DNA of 23,902 bases from Streptomyces sp. NRRL F-5122. Its GTDB lineage: Bacteria; Actinomycetota; Actinomycetes; Streptomycetales; Streptomycetaceae. Positions within the stretch are counted from its first letter, which is position 1. Each line of letters opens with the position of its first letter. The translations under genes were made by a program, and so were the position numbers. The notes below the pieces were generated by a model, which was given only the letters and a program-made list of their open reading frames with translations, ran no database searches and had not been told where the DNA came from. Shown here one piece after another: positions 15,650 through 22,983 of this stretch. The stretch covers positions 1 to 23,902 of the forward strand of contig NZ_LMWH01000291.1 of the NCBI RefSeq assembly GCF_001507435.1, written 5' to 3'.

Positions 15650-16930
15650 CCAGTGCAGCAGCCTGGCAGCGGTCATGGCCGGCGGGCCGAAGACGGCGGT
15701 GAACAGGTGGCGGATCTCCGGAACGGTCAAGGAGATCGGTCCGCTGTTGCGAGCTGGGTGGTGCGGACCGGTGGACGGCTTCGGTGCCGCGACGGCGGTC
15801 AGGAAGGCCAGGGTGAGCATGGCGAGCGTGATGTGCCGGTGCCACGAGGTCCAGTTGCGAACCTGGTAATGGTCGAGTCCGACCTGGCCCTTGGCGGCCT
15901 GGAAGCAATCCTCGACACTCCAGCGGACACCGGCGACGCGTACCAGCTCCGCGAGTGTGACCACGGCGGGTGCCCAGCACAGGTAGAAGGCGAGTTCGCC
16001 GGTGGTGCGGTTGCGGCGGATGAGCAGGTGGCGGTGTTCGTCCGTGCCGATGTGGATCCAGGCCCAGTTGTAGCGCGGGCCCTTCGCGCCACGGCCGGTG
16101 CTCTGCCGCTGCCAGGCGGTGGTGGGCAGCCGTCCGGCGACGGTGTCGGCGCGGACGGGAGTGCGGCCCTGGTTGATCCGCACCCGCGTCGAGCAGGCAA
16201 CGGCCACATGTAGCCCATCTCGCTTGCCTCCAGGGCGGCACGGAGCTGCGGGTCCTGGCCGTAGGCTTCGTCGCCGGTCACCCATGGCGCCTTCACCCCG
16301 GCGTCCAGCGCGGCGGCGATCATCTCCCAGGCCAGGCGGGGCTTGGTCGCGAACTGCACATCGTCGGGTATCCCGGCCGCCTGACGGCGTTCGGGATCGG
16401 AGCACCAGGACTGCTCGGGCAGATAGAGCCGGCGGTCGACCAGTGCCCGTCCCCGGCCGGTTGCATAGGCGAGGAAGACGCCGACCTGGGAGTTCTCGAT
16501 GCGCCCGGCGGTGCCGGTGTACTGCCGCTGCACGCCGGCCGAGGCCCGGCCCTTCTTCACAAAGCCGGTTTCGTCCACGATCAGCACTGCACCGTCGGCG
16601 CCGAGCTGTTCGGCGGCGTAGGCGCGGACATCGTCGCGGACGGCGTCGGCGTCCCAGCGTGCGCAGCGCAGCAGCCTCTGCATCGGCCCCGGCCGGGCCA
16701 GACCAGCCTGCTCGGCCATCTGCCAGCAGTTCTTCCGCTCCGCTTTCGACAACAGCCCGAGAAGATAGGCGCGGGCAGTTGCCCGGGGTTCAACTCGGCT
16801 GAAGCGGCCCGCGATCCGAGCCATGGCCTGGTCGAACATCTCCCGCCAGCGGGCTGGGTCTACGCTCTGGTCCGTGGCCACCGCACGATCTTCGTTTGTC
16901 CACACACCAACCGATGATCACGCGGTGGCC
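15550..16930 (-). mobile_element. IS701-type insertion element (ends approximate)
   Basis: The element contains one transposase gene read leftwards (15569-16905). The left end lies just after the broken lipoprotein frame, near 15545-15560. The right end is past the transposase start. I could not find convincing terminal inverted repeats; only CGTGATC is shared between the two outer regions, so the boundaries are estimates. A sequence related to its right part recurs at 18354-18384. Confidence 0.6.
15569..16905 (-). pseudogene. IS701-family transposase, frameshifted
   Basis: The gene reads leftwards from about 16905 (GTG) to TAG at 15569. The first frame carries a DDE-type N-terminal half with VDETGFVKKG (first Asp) and VTGDEAYG (second Asp), up to EMGYM. 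The family then expects roughly VVAVACSTRV; this sequence continues in the next frame as VACSTRVRIN and runs through WSVEDCFQAAKGQVGLDHY (catalytic Glu) to the end. The break is at 16201-16212, where one G appears to be missing after ATG. Joined, the protein would be about 445 residues, close to family size. IS701 elements are not known to use programmed frameshifting, so the gene is probably inactive, unless the change is a sequencing error. Confidence 0.85.
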
Positions 16931-17029
16931 GTACCCGTTCCCAGCCGGGCCCGCAGTGCGAGCGGCCGGCCGCGCCCGCCGCTCGCGCCGTAGGGGGAAC
17001 TCGTGGGATCGGCTATCACCTCGGGCTGA

Positions 17030-18250
17030 CTATGCGTTGGCCACCTGGACGCGGACGGCTCGGGCGCGGACCACGAAGGGCCGGGAGAAGACAGTGATGG
17101 CGACGGAGATGGCGGCCACAGAAGTGATGGCCATGCCAGCAGTGAAGTGCTGGGCAATGCCGCCGGCAACTGCCGCTCCGATACTCTGCCACGTCATCCG
17201 GCCGGCGGACTCAACCCCCTGGACCTGGCCACGGACCGGATCAGGGGTCAACTCCAGAAGCTGCTCCTGGAGCGGCAGGGTGGCGGCGAATCCGGCACTG
17301 GCGATGAACACCGCGGCTGTCGCCACCAGCACGGGCGGGTGGATGGCGAACAGCAAGTAGGGGACGGCGAGCAGCAGTCGCAGGGCGAATGCATAGCGAC
17401 GTCGCTGCTCGGCAGTCAGCACTCGCCCGACAGTCAGGTCACCGAGGAGCATGCCTGCCGATCCGGCGGCCAGGAAGGCGCCGGCTTGATGGGGGGCGTA
17501 GGAGATGAACAGGGCCTCGCAGCCGACGATCAGACCGTTGGGGACCCACAGGTTCAGCAGCAGCGCGCGTTGGCCGGAGTGGGAGAAGAGCGCGATGTTC
17601 GTAGTCCAGGTCTGGCGCAGTCCAGGGCGACGGGTCAGACGGATCGAGCGTTCTCGGACCGTCACCGCCACAATGATCAATCCGACGCCGGTCAGGGCTG
17701 TCGCGACGGCGAAGACCTCTTGCGGGCTCAGGTACCGCACAAGGACGGCGCCGATGGCGTAGCCGAGGATGGCCATGCCTCCCGAGGTGATGTTCATCAG
17801 CGAACGCGCCAGTGCATACGTGGAGGTCGGCACCACCTCGGCGAGCAGCCCCATCCGCGCCCCCGTTCCCAGGGACTGGAAGAACCCCAATACAAGAAGC
17901 AGACCGAACCGGGCGGCGAGCGGCAGCCCTGGAACCGCCTGTGCGGCAACACCTACGAGCGAGACGCACTGGAGCGCGACGAGGGTCCGGCGAGGACGGC
18001 TTCCGTCCGCGACCGACATCAGCGTCAGCGCACCGAAGACCGTCGCGAACGTGGCGCCGTACATGCTCACAGCTGTCAGGAACGGGGACTTGGTCTGCTG
18101 GTTGACCAGTGTGCCGAGCGCGAAGCCCGACAAGGTGCTCGCGGCGACCGTCAGAGTGAAGCTGGCGTACAAGCCGACGAATTCACGGTTGCGGAGCAGG
18201 TCACGGTAGGTGGTGGGAGGTGTGCCGGAGGCAGATGTGTCAGAAGGCAT
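17030..18250 (-). CDS. MFS drug-efflux-type transporter
   Basis: This 406-residue protein starts at ATG 18250, with GGAGG (18264-18260) nine bases upstream; the frame is open to 18304, but that part is likely leader. It has about 12 hydrophobic segments spread over the length, starting at LYASFTLTVAAS, with the loop SVADGSRPRRTLV (a variant of the D-R-x-x-RR/K motif after helix 2) and a charged central loop near VRERSIRLTRR. This is the layout of proton-driven MFS exporters of the Mef/antibiotic-efflux type. No substrate can be named. It stands alone between IS701-type sequences, with a perfect TATAAT upstream and a terminator-like hairpin overlapping its ribosome binding site, suggesting inducible expression. 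Confidence 0.85.
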   Translation of the reverse strand: MPSDTSASGTPPTTYRDLLRNREFVGLYASFTLTVAASTLSGFALGTLVNQQTKSPFLTAVSMYGATFATVFGALTLMSVADGSRPRRTLVALQCVSLVGVAAQAVPGLPLAARFGLLLVLGFFQSLGTGARMGLLAEVVPTSTYALARSLMNITSGGMAILGYAIGAVLVRYLSPQEVFAVATALTGVGLIIVAVTVRERSIRLTRRPGLRQTWTTNIALFSHSGQRALLLNLWVPNGLIVGCEALFISYAPHQAGAFLAAGSAGMLLGDLTVGRVLTAEQRRRYAFALRLLLAVPYLLFAIHPPVLVATAAVFIASAGFAATLPLQEQLLELTPDPVRGQVQGVESAGRMTWQSIGAAVAGGIAQHFTAGMAITSVAAISVAITVFSRPFVVRARAVRVQVANA

Positions 18251-18251
18251 G

Positions 18252-18293
18252 AAAAAAAGCCTCCGCGCGCACCCAACCTGGGGCGCCGAAGGC
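18252..18293 (-). terminator. Leader attenuator hairpin with T7 run before the MFS start
   Basis: On the minus strand, GCCTTCGGCGC (18293-18283) pairs with GCGCGCGGAGGC (18270-18259), about ten pairs with one bulge. The loop itself contains CCCA/TGGG. Seven T residues (18258-18252) follow directly, one base before the ATG. The 3' arm contains the ribosome binding site GGAGG. This is the form of an intrinsic terminator placed as an attenuator. Confidence 0.65.
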
Positions 18294-18303
18294 CAACTCG
18301 TCA

Positions 18304-18309
18304 ATTATA
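18304..18309 (-). promoter_or_regulatory. -10 box TATAAT for the MFS gene
   Basis: A perfect TATAAT on the minus strand (18309 to 18304) stands out in GC-rich DNA, 53 bases before the MFS ATG and just upstream of the attenuator hairpin. No good -35 box is seen at 17-18 bases (GTGGGT is the nearest). Transcription would begin near 18298. Confidence 0.5.
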
Positions 18310-18384
18310 GCAGCTGCCCCAGTCGCACCCACGGCCCGCCATCAATGACCCGCGGCCACCGCACGATCTTCGAGAGTCCACACA

Positions 18385-18690
18385 GCGCCGCTCGTCCATG
18401 GCCTTATAGCCCTCGGCCACCTGAGACAGCGGCAGCTCGAGGTCGAAGACCTTGCCCGGCTTGATACGCCCGGACATGACCCGGTCGATCAGGTCGGGCA
18501 GGTACTGACGCACGGGGGCGGGGCCGCCCCGCACGCCGACGTGTGAGTAGAACAGCTGCGTGCCGTCGAGGGCGACACCGTGGGGGACGCCGACGAAGCC
18601 GACGTTGCCGCCCGGACGGGTGGAATTCAGGGCCTGCTGCATCGATTGCTCGTTGCCCACGCACTCCAGCACGCGAGCACCGCCCCGGGC
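18385..18690 (-). pseudogene. Zinc-type alcohol dehydrogenase, C-terminal fragment
   Basis: On the minus strand about 100 codons match the last third of Streptomyces zinc-dependent alcohol dehydrogenases: LECVGNEQSMQQAL, RPGGNVGFVGVPHG, HVGVRGGPAPVRQYLPDLI, GKVFDLELPLSQVAEGYKAM and DERR. Family members continue with AIK and a few more residues; here the match stops abruptly at 18385, where the IS-related 31-bp sequence begins. Upstream of ~18690 the coding sense fades, and the catalytic zinc and nucleotide-binding regions are absent. It is a dead remnant cut at both ends. Confidence 0.75.
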
Positions 18691-18995
18691 ACACCCGACC
18701 ACGACGCCCTGCAGCTCCTCGCCGCCTGGAGCACCACCGAAACCGCCCAACCCACCAGCGCTCGCTCCGGTCGGCAGGATCCATGAGCGACGCACCGCAA
18801 CGTACTGCGGGGGCAGGGGGCTCAAGAAGTGCAACGACGCTGGAGCCGATCGCGTACACGCCGCCGGATATCGTCCTCGGCATCGCTTTGAGGCGGCGGG
18901 GGCGCTGGCCGGCTCGGTTCGGCTCGTAGCTCGGTGCCGTAACGGTCTGTCTGTTTGTGGATCTCATCCGGCTGCGGCTCGGCCGGCCAGACAAT
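18691..18995. other. Degraded spacer without gene
   Basis: The first ~140 bases may be decayed alcohol dehydrogenase sequence. No gene, RNA or repeat is recognisable before the left end of the IS5-type element at 18996. Confidence 0.4.
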
Positions 18996-20004
18996 GAGCC
19001 TTTGCCAGTAACGGATCATGACGTTCTGTGATTGATCAGATGGTGCGGTCGTACTCGAGCTGAAGCAGGACGAGGGCTGCGGCGGCGATCTTCGTGATGC
19101 GGCTGGGGTCGAGGCTGACCCGGCGCAGGGCCTTGAAGGTGGTCTTGAGCAGGGAGTTGGCGCGCTCGCAGACCCCGTGGATGCCGCGGATGACCTTGTT
19201 GTAGGTCTGCTGGGCCTCGGTCAGCTCGCCACCGGCGGGCTTCTTGTGCGGGTGGCGGAAGCCGTCGCCTGCGTTCTCGTAGCCGAGGTCGACGAGGGTC
19301 GGCATGTCCAGTTCGGCGGCCATCCGGTTGAGGGCGTCGATCAGGCCATGGTGGCGGGCGCAGGTGGTGTCGTGCTCGCGGCCCGGGCGGACCGGTGAGA
19401 CCCAGATCGGCCAGCCGTCAGGAGTGGAGATGACCTGCACGTTCCCGCCATGATGCTTGTGTTTTCCGGACCACCACAGGTCCGCGCCGTTGGGGCCGGG
19501 GGCGGCGAGGCGGTCGGTGCGGACGAGGGTGCCGTCGAGGTTCAGATGTGTCAGCCCGGCCGCCTCCGCGCGCTTCAGCGCGGTCGCGAGGTCCGGTGCC
19601 CCGGCCGCCAGAACGGCCAGTCCCTCGTGGAGGTAGCGGTATGCGGTGGAGGCCGACAGACCGTTGTCGCAGCCGAGTTGGGAAAGGCGGGTGCCGTCGA
19701 TGAACCAGCGCAGGATGAGCACCGCCTGGCGGAAGCAGCCCAGCGCCCGCCTGCCCCTGCGGGTTCCGGCCGCGATGCGGTGATCGCGCAGCAACCGGGC
19801 CAGGTGCTCGGCGGTGGACCGCTTCACATCGAGCACCGCGGTGTATGTGACACTGGTCGACACGTGAGGCCCCTCGGTCAGAACAATCCGTCGCAAGATC
19901 GTTCCTACCAGGGGCCTTACGTCTGCCCGGACTTGAGGACCGCACGGACGGCAGCGCAGGCATCGCGATCACAGCGAGCGACGGCCGCTTACCGGGAAAG
20001 ACTC
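18996..20004 (-). mobile_element. IS5-family element A (1009 bp) with AAT target duplication
   Basis: The ends are imperfect inverted repeats: GAGCCTTTGCCAGTAA at 18996, and GAGTCTTTCCCGGTAA as the reverse complement of the right end at 20004. AAT occurs on both outer sides (18993-18995 and 20005-20007), matching the 3-bp duplications known in the IS5 family. One intact transposase gene lies inside. The next element begins immediately after the right AAT. Confidence 0.8.
19036..19863 (-). CDS. IS5-family transposase A
   Basis: This 275-residue protein starts at GTG 19863, with GAGGGG six bases upstream; the longer frame to 19896 lacks a site. An N-terminal helix-turn-helix region (about residues 25-85, with LSQLGCDNGLSASTAYRYL) is followed by the DDE_Tnp_4-type catalytic core: LDGTLVRTDR (first Asp), SGKHKHHGGNVQVI, VDLGYENAGDG (second Asp) and GVCERANSLLK (Glu). 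It looks intact and is framed by inverted ends, so the element may be active. Length is normal for this group. Confidence 0.92.
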   Translation of the reverse strand: MSTSVTYTAVLDVKRSTAEHLARLLRDHRIAAGTRRGRRALGCFRQAVLILRWFIDGTRLSQLGCDNGLSASTAYRYLHEGLAVLAAGAPDLATALKRAEAAGLTHLNLDGTLVRTDRLAAPGPNGADLWWSGKHKHHGGNVQVISTPDGWPIWVSPVRPGREHDTTCARHHGLIDALNRMAAELDMPTLVDLGYENAGDGFRHPHKKPAGGELTEAQQTYNKVIRGIHGVCERANSLLKTTFKALRRVSLDPSRITKIAAAALVLLQLEYDRTI

Positions 20005-20007
20005 AAT

Positions 20008-20896
20008 GAGCCTTTCCCATCCTCACTCTGAGCTGGTCAGATGAAGGGTCAGGACGGCCTGGACGAGTTCGGTGATCCGGGTTGTCGAGCATCGTAGTTT
20101 GCGAAGGAGTCTCCAGGCCTTGAGGGTGGCGATGGCCTGCTCGACGAGCGCTCGGATCTTCGCGTGTGACCGGTTCACCGCCTTCTGGCTTGTGGAAAGA
20201 GTCTCCCACCGACCCCAGCAAGGGGTGCGCACCATGGCACCGGTACCCCGGTAGCCTTTGTCGGCCCAGCACTTGATGTCGGCCTTGGCGAGGGCGTCGA
20301 CGATGCCGGGTTCACGGGCCGCGCGGACATCGTGGACGGCGCCGGGCAGCGCGGGTGAGGCCCACAACAGTCGGCCGAAGGGGTCTGCGATGACCTGCAC
20401 GTTCATCCCGTGCTTCTTGTGTTTGCCCGAGTAGAACGGCCGGTCCGCGGCAACGCGGTCGATCGGCAGGAGTGTGCCGTCCAGGATCACGAACGCCTTC
20501 GCCGAGGCGGCCCGCACCGCGTCGGCCAGGCTGGGGGCAAGGGCGTCCAGGAGTTCGACAGCCTCGGCGACATAACGGTAGGCCCTCGTGGTTCCGACGC
20601 CGAATCCGGCCGCGAGCTGAGCATACGTGTGCCCCACCCGCAGATGAGCGAGTGTGAGCAAAGCCTGGCGGCCGGCGCTCAGGCGCCTCCAACGAGAGCC
20701 GATCGTACGGCGGTGCCGCTGCAACTCCTGCGTGAGGAAGCGGAGGGCAGAGCTGGACACGTCCACGCCCGACGGGTAAACAAGCACGTGAAGCCTCTGG
20801 TGGAGACGGTTCTCTTGGTCGAAAACCCATCTACCAGGGGCTTCACTACGTTGTCAGCCCAACTGCAGCACCAACACGCCAAGTTGGAAAGGGCTC
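20008..20896 (-). mobile_element. IS5-family element B (889 bp)
   Basis: The ends are GAGCCTTTCCCATC at 20008 and GAGCCCTTTCCAAC as the reverse complement of the right end at 20896, with 11 of 15 positions shared, and they resemble those of element A. The flanks are AAT on the left and ACT on the right, so an exact duplication is not evident. Possible causes are later mutation, or insertion of element A against its left end. Confidence 0.75.
20023..20787 (-). CDS. IS5-family transposase B
   Basis: This 254-residue protein starts at GTG 20787, with GAGG six bases upstream. It has an N-terminal helix-turn-helix (YAQLAAGFGVGTTRAYRYV, about residues 54-75) and a DDE core: ILDGTLLPIDRVA (first Asp), YSGKHKKHGMNVQV, CWADKGYRGTG (second Asp) and LVEQAIATLK (Glu). 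It belongs to the same family as transposase A but is clearly a different member. The frame is intact and the element ends are present, so it may be functional. Confidence 0.92.
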   Translation of the reverse strand: MLVYPSGVDVSSSALRFLTQELQRHRRTIGSRWRRLSAGRQALLTLAHLRVGHTYAQLAAGFGVGTTRAYRYVAEAVELLDALAPSLADAVRAASAKAFVILDGTLLPIDRVAADRPFYSGKHKKHGMNVQVIADPFGRLLWASPALPGAVHDVRAAREPGIVDALAKADIKCWADKGYRGTGAMVRTPCWGRWETLSTSQKAVNRSHAKIRALVEQAIATLKAWRLLRKLRCSTTRITELVQAVLTLHLTSSE

Positions 20897-20928
20897 ACTG
20901 ACAGGAAGTGACAACACGCCTGCCTTGG

Positions 20929-20940
20929 TGACAATTGTCA
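20929..20940. promoter_or_regulatory. TGACAATTGTCA palindrome with nearby TGACA boxes
   Basis: A perfect 12-bp palindrome lies between element B and the 3' end of the tpg remnant. Single TGACA boxes occur at about 20899 and 20908, and an inverted TGTCA at about 20965. It could be a protein binding site; no partner is known. Confidence 0.35.
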
Positions 20941-20958
20941 TGCTTCGGCTCAGTCAGC

Positions 20959-20988
20959 AGAAGCTGTCACGTGGGGCTTCCTTTTTTT
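20959..20988 (+). terminator. Rho-independent terminator-like hairpin, rightward
   Basis: GAAGC (near 20960) and GCTTC (near 20976-20980) form a short stem, followed by a T7 run (20982-20988) on the plus strand. It lies directly at the 3' end of the tpg remnant and would stop transcripts entering it antisense from the IS elements. Confidence 0.4.
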
Positions 20989-21380
20989 CAGAATTCGAGA
21001 TCGAGGTAATCGATGTCATTGAGGGTGACGTCCGAAAGCCCATGGCACGGCTTCCGCCGTCCTGGAAATAGACGTCCTTAAATCCTTCGGCGATGATCTG
21101 ACGCATCTGCTGGTCGCTGGCACCCGCGTCGCGGGCGTCGAACAGGCGGTGTGCGTACTCGGCCGGGAGGTGCACGGAGAGCCGCCGGAAGCGGCCGTCG
21201 TCGGTCGTGCCGACTGGTGCGGTGTACCCGAATCGGGCCCTTGTCTCCACGGTGATCCCGCCAGTGGTGGCGGCCTGCTACTGCCGGCGTTTGCGCACCT
21301 GCTGCTGCCAGCGGGACCGCACCGCGTCGTCGATCTTTGCGGCCACGTCGGCGCGGGCGTGCTTGCGGGCGCCGCGACGG
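20988..21380 (-). pseudogene. tpg: Telomere terminal protein Tpg, 3' part (split and decayed)
   Basis: The minus strand carries the middle and C-terminal parts of a Streptomyces Tpg-like terminal protein, which is covalently attached to the 5' ends of linear replicons. From 21380: YRRGARKHARADVAAKID, DAVRSRWQQQVRKRRQ, then an in-frame TAG at 21278-21280, then QAATTGGITVETRARFGY, RRLSVHLPAEYAHRLFDA, GASDQQMRQIIAEGFKDV and YFQDGGSRAMGF. There a one-base loss shifts the frame; the expected ending SDVTLNDIDYLDLEF with TGA at 20988 is read in the next frame. The 5' part lies at 23056-23277, separated by the IS630-type element. Joined, the protein would be about 180 residues, the usual Tpg size. 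Family recognition is from memory of Tpg sequences. Confidence 0.8.
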
Positions 21381-21465
21381 TACTGAACTTGATTGGGTGA
21401 TGTCGGGACCGGGCGGCCGACAAGGGCCGCCCGTCTCGCGGGCCTACGGTGTTCCCTGGGCACTC

Positions 21466-21488
21466 CATGGGGAGAAGATCTCCCCATG
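21466..21488 (+). promoter_or_regulatory. Hairpin enclosing ribosome binding site and start codon
   Basis: Arms CATGGGGAGA (21466-21475) and TCTCCCCATG (21479-21488) are perfect inverted repeats with a 3-base loop AGA. The 5' arm holds GGGGAG, the presumed ribosome binding site, and the 3' arm ends with the ATG of the SUKH-type gene. In RNA this would hide both signals. As DNA it could be an operator. Confidence 0.6.
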
Positions 21489-21998
21489 AGTCAACCCTTG
21501 CCGCAGTTGCCGAAGCCCGAGTTCGTCTTGATCCATGTTGAGGCTCCGCCCGAGGTGCCCGCCCAGATTGCTGTCGATCTCGGTGAGACCGGCATTCCGG
21601 CCGGGTTGATCGGATACGAGTACCGGCCGCTAAGCGAGGCGGTGCTCCTTGAGGGGATTGGTGAGCGGGGGCTGGTCGCCATCGCGACGAGTGGCCTGTT
21701 CGGACGCATCGCCGTCGACGTTGCCACTGGCCACGTGGTGCAGATTCCCAAGATCGATTCAGCAAGGGCTCCCCGTCTCGTGAACAGCGATCTCGGCTCC
21801 TTCAACCAATGCGTGGCCGCGGTGATCGCGCGCTTCCCGTTCTATGCGGACGGCGACGAGGACAGGTTCGAGGCGGTGGCGGATGAGCTTCGGGATCTCA
21901 TCTCCGGCGTCGACGAGGCAGCTCTCGCGCACAACGGATTCTGGGAGACGTTCTGCGACGACGTGGCGATGGGGGACTACGAGGACTGGGATGCATGA
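21486..21998 (+). CDS. SUKH-4-like immunity protein, transposon cargo
   Basis: This 170-residue protein starts at ATG 21486. It is acidic and soluble, with no signal peptide. The order of elements fits SUKH (SMI1/KNR4) superfamily immunity proteins, SUKH-4 type: an N-terminal GYEYRPL region, strands with GLVAIATSGLFGRIAVDVATG, then VNSDLGSFNQCVAAVIARFP, a helical stretch and a final WETFCDDVAMGDYEDWDA. Such proteins neutralise polymorphic toxins or contact-dependent nucleases. No toxin gene is visible here. It lies within the inverted repeats of the IS630-type element and converges with the transposase gene, so it travels as a passenger. A strong hairpin covers its translation start. The family call is by pattern and could be wrong at subfamily level. 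Confidence 0.65.
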   Translation: MSQPLPQLPKPEFVLIHVEAPPEVPAQIAVDLGETGIPAGLIGYEYRPLSEAVLLEGIGERGLVAIATSGLFGRIAVDVATGHVVQIPKIDSARAPRLVNSDLGSFNQCVAAVIARFPFYADGDEDRFEAVADELRDLISGVDEAALAHNGFWETFCDDVAMGDYEDWDA

Positions 21999-22022
21999 GC
22001 CAGCAGCGAACTTCGCCCTTGG

Positions 22023-22983
22023 TCAGTCGTCCATGATCAAGTCGACGCCCACCAGACAGCCATCGACCAGCTCGGGGCGGTACTGGATCTGCTTGAGCCT
22101 GCGTTTGACGGCACGGGCGATCTGGCCGAGGTCGGCTGCGGCAAGGTTGCCGATATCGCGCTTGACCAGCGACCAGATGCCCTCTTGCGGGTTCAAGTCC
22201 GCAGAGTAGCTCGGAAGTTGGAAAACGGTGAGCCAGTCCGCATGGTCGGCGATGAACTCGCGCAGCGGTTCGACCAGGTGCATACGCAGGTTGTCCCACA
22301 CGAGCACGATCGGACCGCCGAGCTGGATGTGGGCCCTGACCAGCAGGTCGCACAGGTCGCACCAGCCGATGCCCTTCGGCTCGCCCTTGCGGCCCCGGTA
22401 CTCACGCACCGAGTAGAACATCCGGGACCGCTTCCCCGGCTTGTAGCAGCTCAGCCCGGCCATCGACACCCGGCCCGAGCCCCGGCCGCGCACGCGGACC
22501 ACTGGAGTGCGGCCCCTGCGTCCCCAGCTCCTCGCTCGCGGCGGCGTCATCGACTGGCCGGCTTCGTCTTCGAAGACGATCCAGCCGTCGCACGCCGCCG
22601 CGGTGCTCTTACCAGCGGCCAGGTCTCCTTCCTCCAGACCTCGACCGCCTGGGCGTCGCGCTCGATCGCCCGCCTGGCCGGCTGCTGCCAGGACCAGCCG
22701 TGCCGCCTCAGCAGCCGCCAGGTGCCCTCCACCGTGTAGCTCACGTGGAACAAGCGGCCGATCAGCGTCTTGATCCGCGCCAGCGTCCACTGCTGGTCCG
22801 CCCAGCCATGGACCAGCGGCCCGCGCTCCAACTCCCGCTCCAGCCTGGCAATCTGCGCGTCGCTGAGCCTCGGTCGCCCCGGCTCTTCTGCCCGCCCTCG
22901 AAGCGTTCCACGGCCTGCAGCCTGATCCGCTCCCTCGTGGCCCTCCCGGCGTCCGTCAACCCTCCGCCCTGCGCGTATCTCAC
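22023..22983 (-). pseudogene. IS630-family transposase with deletion and frameshift
   Basis: Reading leftwards from GTG 22983, the usual family start MRYAQGGGLTDAGRATRER and VERFEGGQ is present. The helix-turn-helix part that should follow (roughly 40 residues) is missing, and the sequence resumes in another frame with RPRLSDAQIARLERELERG through SYTVEGTWRLLRRHGWSWQQ to KETWP. Near 22600-22625 it shifts again to DGWIVFEDEAGQSM (first Asp), VLVWDNLRMH (second Asp) and LNPQEGIWSLVKRDIG (Glu), and ends at 22023. The DDE residues survive, but the DNA-binding region and the frame do not, so the element probably cannot move by itself. Confidence 0.85.

Larger units (their letters stand above)
16876..18384. 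repeat. 31-bp direct repeat flanking the MFS gene (16876-16906, 18354-18384)
   Basis: Both copies begin GGCCACCGCACGATCTTCG and end GTCCACACA; they differ at three of 31 positions. The left copy is the start of the IS701-type transposase (coding for WTNEDRAVA on the minus strand). The right copy would code for WTLEDRAVA, so it looks like the remnant of a second, related element. Similarity fades within about 15 bases on the transposase side. The MFS gene lies between them. Confidence 0.75.

Noticed and set aside
15569..16905. Programmed ribosomal frameshift in the IS701-type transposase
   Set aside because: No slippery heptamer or downstream structure was seen at 16201-16212, and the family is not known to use frameshifting; a one-base loss is simpler.
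18210..18304. MFS gene starting at 18304
   Set aside because: The extension begins with TTG immediately downstream of the TATAAT box, before the expected transcript start, and ATG 18250 has a proper ribosome binding site.
20954..21250. Stand-alone small ribbon-helix-helix-like gene
   Set aside because: It is in frame with the upstream segment across a single TAG, and together they match Tpg, so it is a piece of the tpg pseudogene.
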